NCBI GenBank assembly: GCA_009760855.2
Contig: WPIO01000162.1
Coordinates: forward strand, 374,001-438,000
Length of the DNA: 64,000 nucleotides
DNA from: Cristatella mucedo
Lineage: Eukaryota > Bryozoa > Phylactolaemata > Cristatellidae
Reading direction: 5' to 3'
Shown: positions 21,101 through 32,018 of the stretch, piece after piece
Position numbering within the stretch: the stretch's first letter is position 1
Layout of the letters: every line of letters starts with the position of its first letter
Notes under the pieces: model-generated
What the model was told of the DNA's origin: nothing
Databases searched by the model: none
What the model saw: the letters and a program-made list of their open reading frames with translations, nothing else
Translations under genes and position numbers: made by a program

Positions 21101-22253
21101 TAGTTCTTTGCAGACTTCACCTCGAATGCTCTTCCGATATGTCGTCCGGTCGTACTATCTGTTAGTCTAAATTCAAACATTCTGAAGCTTCGTTCAGACA
21201 TTCAACCATTCCCCTTATCGACTTTGTTCCTAGTAAGGATGGCAAAACTGCTGAAGCAAGTAAAATAGCGATCAACTTATTTTTGCTGTCTGGGGCCTGG
21301 TGAAATAAGATGGGGCTTGAAAATACACGAGGATCCGCGAGGAATCTTCCTCTCCAAAGTGTAATATTACTTTTCTGCTGCAGGCATTACAGTTAACACT
21401 GGCGATAGTTTCAAGAAGAAGAAGAATACAAGGTCTTGAGCATTTAGGAAAGTTTTGGTAAAACAGTCACTTCTCTATCATTGTTTTCACGGGTAATGCG
21501 TGTTGGTGCATTTCATATACAGACTCGCTGGCTCCTGGTAGTTTTAGACGACTATGTGGCTATAATCCATAAGTGCTCAAGAAACGTAGACTTTGCTCAC
21601 AATACCGTGATATGATGAAGTGCAAGGTCGTCCGCTAATGAATTTATTTCCACTGGTGAATATATGGTCTAGAGTATGTCTAAAATAAGGTCTAGAGTAT
21701 ATCTTCGTATTTTCTGTCGCCCAATATGGCTAGATCTGTGCAATCTAGTCGAGTCATCTTGCAGCAAAACTAGCAGTAATTCAGTGCCGAGTCAGCTGCT
21801 GGTCGATGCCGAGTCTGAAGGGAAGCCGATAGTGAAGTTGCTGCTTTAGAAAATGGTAAGTCCCCAATGCCAAGCTCAATCATAGAACAGTATAGCGACT
21901 CGAGAAACACCCTGGTACTTGTGTGCCCACAGGCTACAAAGGAAATGTCGAAGACAGGAGGACAGCCTGTGTCACTACTAGCAGTCATCGTGTCCCTTAG
22001 AGAGAATCCTGGATGCCTATCAAAAATTGTGCAAAGTTCAAAGTGCTACTCGTGTGGGTGCAACCGCTTACTTGGGTACAGACATTTGCTCAATAGCATG
22101 CAGCAGACCAACTAACCCCCCCCCCCCCGTGTGAGGTTGTTTTCGGCAACCTCAGCAATGCATTTTGAAGTGGTGATCAATTTATTTCTCATGAGCAGGA
22201 TATTTTTTTCTGCACAACCCCTTTATTGATTGATCTATTAAATCGTTTCGTCG
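21101..22253. other. No gene seen
   Basis: A mixed-composition stretch. Two overlapping frames near 21770-22115 lack motifs. A run of 13 C residues (22116-22128) is followed at once by a perfect 8-bp hairpin, tgaggttg ... caacctca (22132-22154). Confidence 0.45.
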
Positions 22254-23692
22254 CATTGGTTAGGGTATACAACAACCTACTTAGGAATTTAGACATGGGT
22301 AGAGTGTCTCTGCTTGTTTTGCTCAATCTTTCAGCAGCTTTTGACACCATCGATCACAAAGTTCTTCTAGAGCGCCTCTCATCTCGCCGGGGCATCACTG
22401 GCACTGCTCTGCAGTGGTTCAGGTCCTATCTCAGTGGGAGACTCCAGAGTATTGACGTGAATGGACAAAGATCATCTGAAGTACCTCTGAAATATGGAGT
22501 ACCTCAGGGCTCCATGTTAGGTCCGGTTCTTTTCACGGTTTATACTCTCCCACTTGCTGATGTGATTGCCAAGCACAATCTAGGCTTTCACTTCTATGCG
22601 AATGACACTCAGTTGCACCTTTGCTTTGATCCCTCCCAGCCTTTGAGTACCTCAAATTCTCCCAACTCGCTTGCTGCATGTATTGATGGCATCCGCACAT
22701 GGATGGCAGCAAGTTTTCTAAAACTAAACGATGAATTCACTAACCTACTAGTTATTGGTAAACCCAGTGTGATTCACAAATTTGGAAGGCTGACGCTCAA
22801 AATTGGTTCTACCAGCATATCTCCTATTGAATCAGCTCGAAATCTAGGTGTCAAATTCCAAAGCCACCTCTCGTTAGACAACCATATAAGCTCCGCAGTC
22901 AAGTCTACCTATTTTCAGCTTCATAACATTGCTAAAATTCGGGCTTGTTTAGATAGGGATATCACGTCTAAGTTGGTCCATGCACTCGTGTCATTCCGTC
23001 TCGACTTCTGCAGCTCACTGCTTACTGGCCTACCAGCATGTGCAATCAGGTGAGTGCAGCAGTTGCAAAATTCCGAAGCCAGGCTTGTCTGTGGTGAGCT
23101 TCGCAGTTGCCACATCACACCACTTCTCGCCGACCTGCACTGGCTACCAGTCAAGCAACAGATTGACTTCAAGGTCCTGTCGCTCACTTTTAGGTTACTT
23201 CATTCTTTGGCTACAGCCTATCTCTCAGATCTACTCCCCCATCAGGCAAAGCATCGTACCACCTGCTTTTCGGAATCCAACAGTCTAGAAATACCTCGTA
23301 CAAACCTCAGATTCTTTGGAGACCGTGCATTTAGTTCGTATGCTCCCAAAACCTGGAACTCCCTCCCGACCTGCGTCAGAACATCCCCTGACCTGACCAC
23401 ACTTAAAAGGAACTTAAAAACATACCTATTTAGGACAGCATTTAGTGGGTCCCTGTCATTTGTCTTTCACGTGCTTATGCGTGCTGACACTGTGCATGCT
23501 GCCACTAACCACATTTGTATGTTGACCCTGTGCATGTCACCCCTAACCATGGTATTCGGTTTGTTTGTTTTTCAATCATGATTTTACTTACAATTTAATT
23601 GCATTTCCCTTTGCAGATTATGTAAAGCGCCTACAAAGAGATTAAGTTCTCTGAGGGCGCTTTATCAAGTACATTATTATTATTATTATTAT
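22254..23692 (+). mobile_element. LINE B, RT to 3' end
   Basis: 5'-truncated copy of about 1.44 kb. A 275-codon frame (22226-23053) covers the RT palm with Leu-Asn-Leu-Ser-Ala-Ala-Phe-Asp (Asp replaced by Asn in motif A) and Tyr-Ala-Asn-Asp in place of Tyr-Ala-Asp-Asp. A stop at 23051-23053 separates it from the C-terminal frame (23054-23581), which reads past the usual LINE B stop because that codon is TCA here. With two catalytic positions changed it cannot be active. It ends in an (ATT)n tail. Confidence 0.88.
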
Positions 23693-23737
23693 TTATGACT
23701 TTGTGGAGTTACAGATGGAGACAGATTACACTGCTGT
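23693..23737 (+). mobile_element. Orphan LINE A tail fused to a LINE B tail
   Basis: About 45 bp matching the end of LINE A (ttatgactttgtggagttac, then ggaga and ttaca) directly follows the LINE B (ATT)n tail. No other part of LINE A is nearby. Confidence 0.7.
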
Positions 23738-24441
23738 TTTTATAGGGCTAGCCCGAGTCGATTGGATAGGTACAATAAGCCTAGCTACTTCAATCTGCAA
23801 ACAAACTTTCAGGCAAACGGTATTTGCTTTCGCGAAAAGCTACGTACAAACAGCAGCAGAACCAGCCTTAGGTCGATGCAGAGATTGATTCCCTTCTTCG
23901 ACCGGGGCTCAACAGACTCTCTTGATTGTTAGTACTCCAGTCAGTACGTATTTGCGTAGCCTAAACAGACTACTTGAGTGGAGAGCTAAGTATCCTGGGC
24001 TAATGCAGGCTACTGCAACTACAGTTAATGCTGGCTCGCCGACCCTCCTTGCCATCTCCTAATCGATCACATCATTCAAGTTTAGTATGATGCGAGACGT
24101 CAAGACCTTCATGGAGTACTGGAATTTGCGTTGTGTTTGACCCACGAATTGCCATCACCTCGTTGAAAATTCTGATGCAAATCTTCAGAGTTTAACGGCA
24201 GATTCAACGCACAAGAGGCTGCTTGGTTGGCTTGTCAGTGTGGCTGCCTACAGCAATGGATGTCAGCGGCTGCCAACCACCTAGCCGAGTGGTTTAGAAT
24301 TTGGATCTGTGCAAGAGCTCCCAGCTATGGAGGCCATCTTGACTGCACGTGACGTCCGTTTAGCTTGACGTGAAGGCTAATTTAGGGTAACATACGTGCT
24401 CACAGCTCACAGTGCACATATACGCAAAAAAGCATATTTAG
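23738..24441. other. No gene seen
   Basis: Moderate-GC DNA with short frames only and no recognised repeat. Confidence 0.45.
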
Positions 24442-24603
24442 CATTTTATAGCGGTGCCCCAAGAGAGCGCCTCACCGATGCCTTGGGGCTCAAGCCGATC
24501 ACCTCAGCAGCGCCTCAACGATGCCTTGGGGTTCGAGCCGATCACCTCAGCTAGACTTTGGTCGGGGTGAGTTCCCTTGACCGCTTTACTGAACCAGCTC
24601 GGC
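24442..24603 (-). mobile_element. SINE-1 with internal 43-bp duplication
   Basis: Minus-strand SINE-1 whose central part is doubled. Units 24466-24508 and 24509-24551 each start agcgcctca and end acctcagc, with three differences. The tail hairpin is disrupted. Confidence 0.8.
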
Positions 24604-25165
24604 AAAATGAATTAAACTGTAATTTGGGTGTAAGAGCATGCTTTCGAAATCCCATGTTTGTCCGTTTGTAGCTATGCAGTTACCTCTGCTAAGAGCTGAT
24701 AGCTGTTATGGTTTGCCACTTATCTTTTAGAGTCTAGGTTACTAGAAACTAGGCTTAATGTGCAGAGTTTAACTATTGTAACCCTCAGTATTCATCTATT
24801 GGCTAACGAATGATATTAATAAAATAATAACATTGATAATTACCTCAGTAGGTCAATGTAATAGTATTTATAGTGAACTAAATCAGCATACAAGGATTTT
24901 ACATACTACACCTTGCAAGTGAATCAATAACCCATAGTTAATGGTAAAGCAGTGTAATGCTTGGACTGGCACGCATGTAAAAGCCAACTGGAAGATACTT
25001 TGAGCTACTGACTAGTAGGACCTCTGGTTAATAACGTGCACTTAATCATGCACAGGTGAGCTTAATAATTTTTCACATTGACACATGGATAGTAGAGCAG
25101 AGTAATTGCAGTGTACGTCTTTACCGTCGTCCCAGACAGTGCATTTCAGTCATTTCAGATAGCAG
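24604..25165. other. No gene seen
   Basis: AT-rich spacer before the hAT element, with no coding or repeat signal. Confidence 0.45.
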
Positions 25166-25547
25166 CAGAGGCGAACCAGTTCTTGACTTTCGATTCATAG
25201 GAACCGAGGTTCCGGTCACCCTATGATTTCAATTTCATTTTAAATATCTAAAACTGCATGAAAGAAATTCTTGAAGAAGGACCGTTGTAGGCAGCAGGAA
25301 AAATTCTGTGATCAACCAAGAATACTTTCAAGTGGGCATGGCATTCCCTGCCTTTACAGAGTGAACACTCCCGTTTCCAGCATTCCAACATTTATATTCG
25401 GTTACTGCTAAGTAATTTTTGTTTTTTTACTTATATTATTTAGTTTGCTTAATTTGCCTCCCTAGCGGTCTTGCAGTCAGTTTTCCAGCCTCCGTACGTG
25501 GAGGTCGTGACTGACAGGCTTCAAGAAAAGTCAACAGTGAGTGCCGA

Positions 25548-27459
25548 GTGTTCGATAAAAAGTGGAGAACAACATATTTTTTCACTGAAGCTCGATCAAC
25601 AGCTGTATGTCTAATATGCCAAGAGCCTGTTACAGTTTTTAAAGAATTCCTCTGTAATCTATACATCAGCAGTCGTTTTGCCACAAAACTTGCTAACTAC
25701 GCCCGTCAACAGTCTCCACAAGAACGGGTGGCTACAGCTCAGAGATTTACGGCTAATTTGGTTTGGTCTAGCGATTAAGGTGCTCGCCCCGACCAAGGTC
25801 TGACTGAGGTCGTGGGCTCGAGCCCCGAGGCATATGTGAAGCTCCTGAATAGAGATTAATTTCTCTTGGGGCGCTATATAAATGAATTATATTTTAATTT
25901 ACAGACTCGGTAAAACCTTTTTCACAAACAAACTGCGATTCAAGAGTTAAGTACTGAGGCAAGTTTTTCGCTGGCATTCAAATTAGCTCAGCCGGTAAGC
26001 CTTTCTCCGATGGCAAATTTTTAAAAGAATGCATGATGGCGACAGCAGGTCTCTTGTGTTCAGAGAGCAAAGGCAAATTTGAAAAAAATTGGTTTGCCAC
26101 ACAGAACTGTGACTCGCCGTTTGGAATTGATTAAAGAAGATATAGCCAGCAAGTTAAACAAAATGGCGGAGTCCTTTATGTTTTATTCGCTAGCACTGAA
26201 TGAAAGTAACGACTTTAAAGACACTTCTCAGCTCGTAATTTTTATCCAAGGGTTAAGCGACAGTTTAAAGATTAGATAATTTGTTTACCATGGAGTCCAT
26301 GAAAGAAAAAGCGAGGGGAAATTACTTGTATAACCAGCTATCTGCTGTCATCGAGAGAATGAAGCTACCTTAGAGTAAACTTGCCAATGTCACCACGGAT
26401 GGATCGCCGAATTAAACTGGGAAAAACGTTTGGCTTCTAAAAAGACTGCAGGAAAAGTAAAAGAGAGAAATCCGGATCACGATTTTATTTTCCATTCACT
26501 GCATCATTCATCAGGAAGTCCTGTGTAAGTCTATACTGCGGCTACATCATGTCGTGAATCCAGTCTTACAGCTTGCTAACTTTATACGAGCAATAGGACT
26601 TCAGCATTGTCAGTTTATTGTGTTCCTGGAAGAAACCGATGCAGATCACCAGGATTTACTTTACCACTCTCGTGTGAGCTGGCAAAGGTTGGGCAAAGTC
26701 TTTCAAAGAGTATGGGAGCTGAAGGAGATCACTGCTTTTTTGGATTTAATTGGGAGATCCGACGAATTTCCCGACCAAAGTGACCAGAACTAAGTGATAA
26801 GGCCTGGCTTTGTGACTTTGCATTTGCTGTGAGCTGGCTTTCGCGCATTAATGAGGTGAACACCAAGCTACAGGGGAAAGATCAATTTGTGCACGACATA
26901 TGCACAATTTTTTTAGAATTCAAGTCCAAGCTGACTCTTTTCTCCAGACAAATTTCAAACCAACCTTTCACTCATTTCCCACATTAGCCAAGCAGAAAGT
27001 GGCGACCCGAACCGAGCAGAAATACAGAAAATCACTTGACGACCTGCGGAGAATTCGGCCGTCGTTTATGTGTCTTTGCAAAAATTGAAGTCACTTCAGC
27101 TGGTGTCCTGTCCCATTACAGAAGACACTGAAACAGCACCACAGGAGCTGCAGTTGAAACCCATAGATGTTCAATCTGACTCTTATTAAAGAAGAAGTTC
27201 AACTCTCCTAAACTGAACGACTTTTATGCTTCACTTAACAAAGCCACGTTTCCAAACCTCCGGAGGATGGCACAGAAAATGCTGACGTTGTTTGGCTTAA
27301 CCTATGTGTGCGAACAGAAATCCAGCGTCATGAACATCAACAAAGCCCTCACAGATCCAATTTGACTGACCAGTACCTCGGATCTATCTAGAGAATTTCC
27401 ACAATAAATACCACGCCAGGCATTGATGCACTAGCAAAAAAAGGTGACAAACAACACTG
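25548..27459 (+). pseudogene. hAT transposase pseudogene (GTF2IRD2/ZBED-like group)
   Basis: The N-terminal part has Lys-Trp-Arg-Thr-Thr-Tyr-Phe-Phe and Cys-Leu-Ile-Cys of a BED-like zinc finger, but the histidine pair of the family is lost. After the SINE, frames carry a Lys-Ile-Gly-Leu-Pro-His-Arg-Thr-Val block (26079-26279) and an Asn-Phe-Ile-Arg-Ala block with Glu-Thr-Asp-Ala-Asp-His-Gln-Asp-Leu-Leu-Tyr-His (26554-26793). Next come a Gln-Gly-Lys-Asp-Gln-Phe-Val-His region, a His-Phe-Pro-Thr-Leu-Ala region and a C-terminal Leu-Thr-Asp-Gln-Tyr-Leu of the dimerisation domain near 27360. Many frameshifts and stops divide them. In its family the protein cuts and pastes the element, and vertebrate GTF2IRD2 is known to contain such a domain. 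No active product is possible here. Confidence 0.82.
25756..25900 (+). mobile_element. SINE-1 inserted in the hAT transposase
   Basis: Plus-strand copy that shows the family best: A-box-like tagcgattaagg, B-box-like gggctcgagccc, and a LINE B-like tail (gagattaatttctcttggggcgc), then an AT-rich end. Candidate short target duplication taattt at 25754-25759 and 25895-25900. It interrupts the transposase after the zinc-finger region. Confidence 0.88.
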
Positions 27460-27473
27460 TTCCCACTGAAACT

Positions 27474-29212
27474 ACGTTGCATTGATCTGCTGCTGCCTTC
27501 CCAAACTAATATTATTAAAATAATTTTAAAATGTCATTACCCTTAGGTCATGTCCCAGCACCTTTCAAAAAATCTGTAGTCAGGCCACTTCTCAAGAAAT
27601 CGGCACTAGACCAAGAGAACCTAAGCAACTACCGCCCAGTCTCCGTTCTACCATTCCTATCATAAACACTGGAACAGGTCGTGGCGGACCACCTAAACTC
27701 ATATATCGAAACCTCACACCTTGCAAGAAAGTTCCAGTCTGGCTTTAGAGCAAATCACTCCACAGAGTCAGCATTGCTTAGGGTATACGACGACCTACTT
27801 AGGAATGCAGACATGGGTAGAGTATCTTTTCTTGTTTTGCTTGATCTTTCGGCAGCTTTTGACACCATCGATCACAAAGTTCTTCTAGATCGCCTCTCAT
27901 CTCACCGGGGCATCACTGGCACTGCTCTGCAGTGGTTCAGGTCCTATCTCAGTGGGAGACTTCAGAGTATTGACGTGAATGGACAAAGATCATCTGAAGT
28001 ACCTCTGAAATATGGCGTGCCTCAGGGCTCCGTGCTAGGGCCGGTTCTTTTCACGGTTTATACTCTCCCTCTTACTGATGCGATTGCCAAGCTCAATCTA
28101 GGCTGTCAACTCTATGCGGATGACACTCAGTTGTACCTTTGCTTTGATCCCTCCAGGCCTTCGAGCACCTCAAATTCTCTCAACTCACTAACTGCATGCA
28201 TTGATGACATCCACACATGGATGGCAGCAAATTTTCTAAAACTAAATGAAGATAAAGCAAACTTACTAGTTAAGGGCAAACCCAGTGTTATTCACAAATT
28301 GGAAAAGCTGAAGCTCAAAATTGGCTCTGCCAGCATATCTCCAGTTGTATCAGCTCGAAATCTAGGTGTCATATTCCAAAGCGACCTCTCATTAGACGAC
28401 CATATCAGCTCCACAGTCAAATCTGCCTATTTTCAGCTCCATAACATTGCTAAAATTAGGGCTTGTTTAGATAAGGATACCACGTCCAAGTTGGTCTATG
28501 CATTCGTGACATCCCATCTCGACTTCTGCAACTCACTGCTCGCTGGCCTTCCGGCATGTGCGATCAAGCCATTGCAGCTGCGGCAAAACTCCGCAGCTAC
28601 ACTTGTCTGTCGTGAGCTTTGCAGTTGCCACATTACTCAACTTCTCCCCGACCTGCACTGGCTACCAGTCAAGCGACGGATTGACTTTAAGGTTTCGTTG
28701 CTCATTTGTAGGTCACTGCATTCTATTGCTCCAGCCTATCTCTCAGATATACTCCCTCATCAGGCCAAGCATCTTACCACCTGCTTTCCGGAATCCAACA
28801 GTCTACAAATACCCCGTACAAACCTGAAATCCTTTGGAGACCACGCATTTAGTTCGTATGCTCCCAAAGCCTGGAACTTCCTCCTGACCTGCGTCAAAAC
28901 ATCCCGTGATTAGACCACATTAAAAAAGAATTTATAAACACACCAATTTAGGACGTCATTTAGTGGGTCCCTGTGATTCGTCCTTCATGTGCTTATGCGT
29001 GCTGACACTGTGCATGCTGCCACTTACCACATGTGCATGCTGACCCTGTGCATGTCATCCCTAACCATGTTATTCATTTTGTTTGTTTTTCAAGCATGAT
29101 TTTACTCACCATTCAATTGCATATTCATTTGCAGCAAATGTAAAGCACCTAGAAAGAGATTGAGTTCTCAGAGGGCGCTTTATAAAGTGCATTATTATTA
29201 TCACTATTATTA
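27474..29212 (+). mobile_element. LINE B with clear 14-bp target-site duplication
   Basis: 5'-truncated copy of 1.74 kb inserted near the 3' end of the hAT transposase. The 14-bp target duplication ttcccactgaaact lies at 27460-27473 and 29213-29226. It ends in a hairpin and an (ATT)n tail. This is the cleanest insertion in the window and proves target-primed integration for LINE B. Confidence 0.93.
27681..28913 (+). pseudogene. LINE B reverse transcriptase, nearly intact
   Basis: The 410-codon frame starts at a GTG codon. A single TAA at 27664-27666 separates it from upstream coding sequence in the same frame (Pro-Phe-Lys-Lys-Ser-Val-Val-Arg). It has Phe-Gln-Ser-Gly-Phe, Leu-Asp-Leu-Ser-Ala-Ala-Phe-Asp-Thr-Ile-Asp, Gly-Val-Pro-Gln-Gly-Ser and Tyr-Ala-Asp-Asp, so the catalytic residues are intact. 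The C-terminal domain follows (Leu-Asp-Phe-Cys-Asn-Ser-Leu-Leu, then Leu-His-Trp-Leu-Pro-Val). A stop at 28911-28913 cuts the last 20 or so residues. The endonuclease is absent through truncation. It is inactive as it stands but serves as a reference for the family. Confidence 0.85.
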
Positions 29213-29742
29213 TTCCCACTGAAACTGAATGGGATTTTATTGCTATGTTATTAAATAATACTTGTGTAAAATAAATTTTGAGATAAAGTAAGAAACTTGT
29301 GTTTTTCTGCCTGTTAAAGGCTAAATCTTTTCATGTTATGGTTTTCACATTTAATTTATATTAGTTAACACAAATACTCCATTCTCTTATTCTGGCTTGG
29401 TCCCTTTGTCAAAATTTAGAAACCACTGTGGCCTGCGAGTCGAAAGTGTGCCCACCCTTGGAGTATCCAAATGAATCCAAACATTTACGAAATCTTGTCT
29501 CTATTTCAGCAACTCGCCATTTGATGGTTTACCGGCCTGCACAATCTGATTCTGAAAGTTGTAATACTATGTTTATAATTGATTTCAATACGTTGCACTT
29601 GAAAAACTCTATACAGTCTCGCTTTGGCCGTGTCTTCCACTTATAATGCACCCTTAATTTAAAATAGAGCTCACTATGTAAGTACCTAAAAAAGATTACA
29701 AGGTTTTTCCTAAACTAAAATTTGCCTACTTCGAGTGCATAT

Positions 29743-29844
29743 GCAATTCATTTGCGCTTCACTTTTACCTCGGGGCTCGAGCCCACAACCTTCAGCCACA
29801 CCTTGGTCTGGGCAAGTACCTTAACCTCGTGACCAAACCAGCTA
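29743..29844 (-). mobile_element. SINE-1, hairpin partly deleted
   Basis: Head with gggctcgagccc on both strands and the cttggtc region. The tail jumps from attcattt to gcgcttcac, so most of the terminal hairpin is missing. Confidence 0.75.
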
Positions 29845-30663
29845 ACCTCATCCTCATTAATTTAGAATGTTGCCGAGTTAGTTGGTCCGCTACTTCTCAT
29901 ATTTTACTACTGGATATAGCGAATGCAAAAAGATAGCATCATCACGAAACTCACGACAGCCAATGGTCTCGCCAAGAAATTACACTTTTAATGCATGTTT
30001 TACATCCTAAATTTGTATCGAATTTGAAGGTATAGATTGTATCATGGGTCACTGACAAAAAATTAAAATAACTGGTTTGCTTACGGTTAGGTTATAGGTA
30101 CCTTAATTTACTCAATTAGAAACTTGCTAATATAAACGTCCATCTTAGTGAAACCTTTCTTTACTATGCGCATGACACACCTCTAAAGAAATAGTTTAAT
30201 TTCCTTAGATCAGCATACATTAAATTAAAAGAATCCTAGTTGCCGGAATTACCAAAACCCGAGCTTGGTTGGCCGTTAATATCTCTTATCTTTAAAACAG
30301 CAATGAGTAATTTATAAGTAAATATTGCAATCAATTATTGCAAACCATTTGCAGCCGAAACTTGAAAAAGGCTCATGCAACATTTCCTCTCCTACCTGTG
30401 TCGAGATACTCTGTGACAACTTCCGAAATCGCCTTTCAAAGGATCGCTATTAATGCTGAGCAGCGAGTTTTCCTGGTGAACTGCTTACTTGTTCTTAATT
30501 TTAGTTGCCCTCCAGCCAGTATTTAACATCTAGGATAGGCCGTCAATGTTTCACGCCTTTTTCTAACCGCTCAACCTCAATCTAAGAATCCTTTTCACTG
30601 TAACATTACGCTCAGCGACAGTGTAAGACTCGGCAGATATCTGAGAATGTTGTGGGCGCAACA
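29845..30663. other. No gene seen
   Basis: AT-rich stretch with one 62-codon frame (30338-30526) lacking motifs. Confidence 0.45.
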
Positions 30664-31653
30664 GTTAAGGCATAATTCTCTCCCCTCACTTGCTGCATGT
30701 ATAGATAACATTCACACATGGATGGCAGTAAATTTTCTTAAACTAAACAATGATACAACTAACGTACTAGTTATGGGCGAATCCAGTGTGATTCGGAAAT
30801 TGGAAAGGGTGACGCTCAAAATTGGCTCTGCCAGCATATCTCCTGTAGAATCAGCTGAAACTCTAGGTGTCATGTTCCAAAGTGACCTCAGCTCCACAAT
30901 GAAGTCTGCCAACTTTCCGATACAGAACTTTGCTACAACTCGGGCTTTTTTACATAAGGATACCACGTCTAAGTTTGTCCATGCATTTGTGACATCCCGT
31001 CTTGACTTCTGTAACTCACTGCTTGATGGCCTACCGGCAGGTGCAATCAGGCGATTGCAGCTGGTGCAAACCTCTGCAGCAAGGCTTGTCTGTCGTGAGC
31101 GTTGCAGTTGCCACAGCACACCACTTCTGGCCGACCTGAAATGGCTACCAGTCCAGCAACGGATCGACTTCAAGGTTTGTGCCTCACTTTTAGGTCACTT
31201 CATTCTTTGGCTCCAGCCTATCTCTCAGATCTACTCCCCCACTAGGTCAAGCATCGTACCACCCGCTTCTCGGAATCCAACAGTTTAATAATACCTCGTA
31301 CAAACTTCAAATCCTTTAGAGACCGTGCATTTAGTTCATATGCTCCCAAAGCCTGGAACTCCCTCCCGACTTGCGTCAGAACATCCCCTGACTTGACCAC
31401 ATTTAAAAAGAACTTAAAAACACACCTATTTAGGACAGCATTTAGTGGGTCCCTGCGATTCGTCCTGCATATGCTTAAGCGTGTTGACGCTTTGCATGCT
31501 GCCACTAACCACACTTGCATGCTGACCCTGTGCATGCCACCGCTAACCATCTTATTCACGTTGTTTATGGAGCATGATATTACTCGTCATTCGATCGCGT
31601 TTCCCGTTACAGCAAATGCAAAGCCCCTAGAAAGAGATTGAGTTCTCTGAGGG
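30664..31653 (+). mobile_element. LINE B, C-terminal half, 5'-truncated
   Basis: It starts near the Ser-Leu-Ala-Ala-Cys-Ile-Asp segment and keeps a long frame to 31288 and another from 31393. The usual stop after Phe-Ser-Gly-Ser-Leu is CGA here, so the frame continues through the 3' UTR to 31641. It ends abruptly after the inner hairpin stem (ctctgaggg), without its tail. Confidence 0.85.
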
Positions 31654-31815
31654 ATGACGTGCACAGGATCAGCATGCAATTTTTATTCATGTTATTTATC
31701 AAGCATGATATTCCTCACATTTCAATCGGGTTGCCCTTTAAGCAAAACATGTTATGTGCCTAGGAGATTAAGTTGTCCGAGGGCGCTTTATAAAGAGCAC
31801 TATTGTTATTATTAT
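31654..31815 (+). mobile_element. Second LINE B 3' end, rearranged
   Basis: The first 25 bp (gacgtgcacaggatcagc) is in the opposite orientation to the rest. From about 31680 it is a plus-strand LINE B tail with hairpin and (ATT)n. It is joined directly to the preceding tail-less copy. Confidence 0.7.
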
Positions 31816-32018
31816 TATTTTCCTATATACTCGGGCCGTAGACTTTAAATTTTGCCATATTAAATACCTATAATTAGTTGCTTACTTATCTGACTCTGGC
31901 ACCCATCTATCTTATCGATCTGTCTTATATATCTATCTTATCTATCTATTTTGAATGCGTTACCATTTAGCCGGAACTACCAGCTATGGTTGAATAACCC
32001 AGCAAGGTAAACCATGAA

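Larger units (their letters stand above)
25166..29459 (+). mobile_element. hAT-type DNA transposon, nested and dead
   Basis: The putative right end reads actttcg-like on the reverse strand: cgaaagtgtgcccaccct at 29441-29458, typical of hAT ends (caagggtgggcac in reverse). A left-end candidate starts at 25166 with cagaggcgaacc, followed by gactttcgattcatagg, which matches the inner part of the right end. No 8-bp target duplication was found. It carries a transposase pseudogene and is split by SINE-1 (25756-25900) and LINE B (27474-29212). Confidence 0.65.

Noticed and set aside
25158-25165. 8-bp target duplication for the hAT element
   Set aside because: The 8 bases before 25166 (gatagcag) do not match the bases after 29459, so element ends remain approximate.
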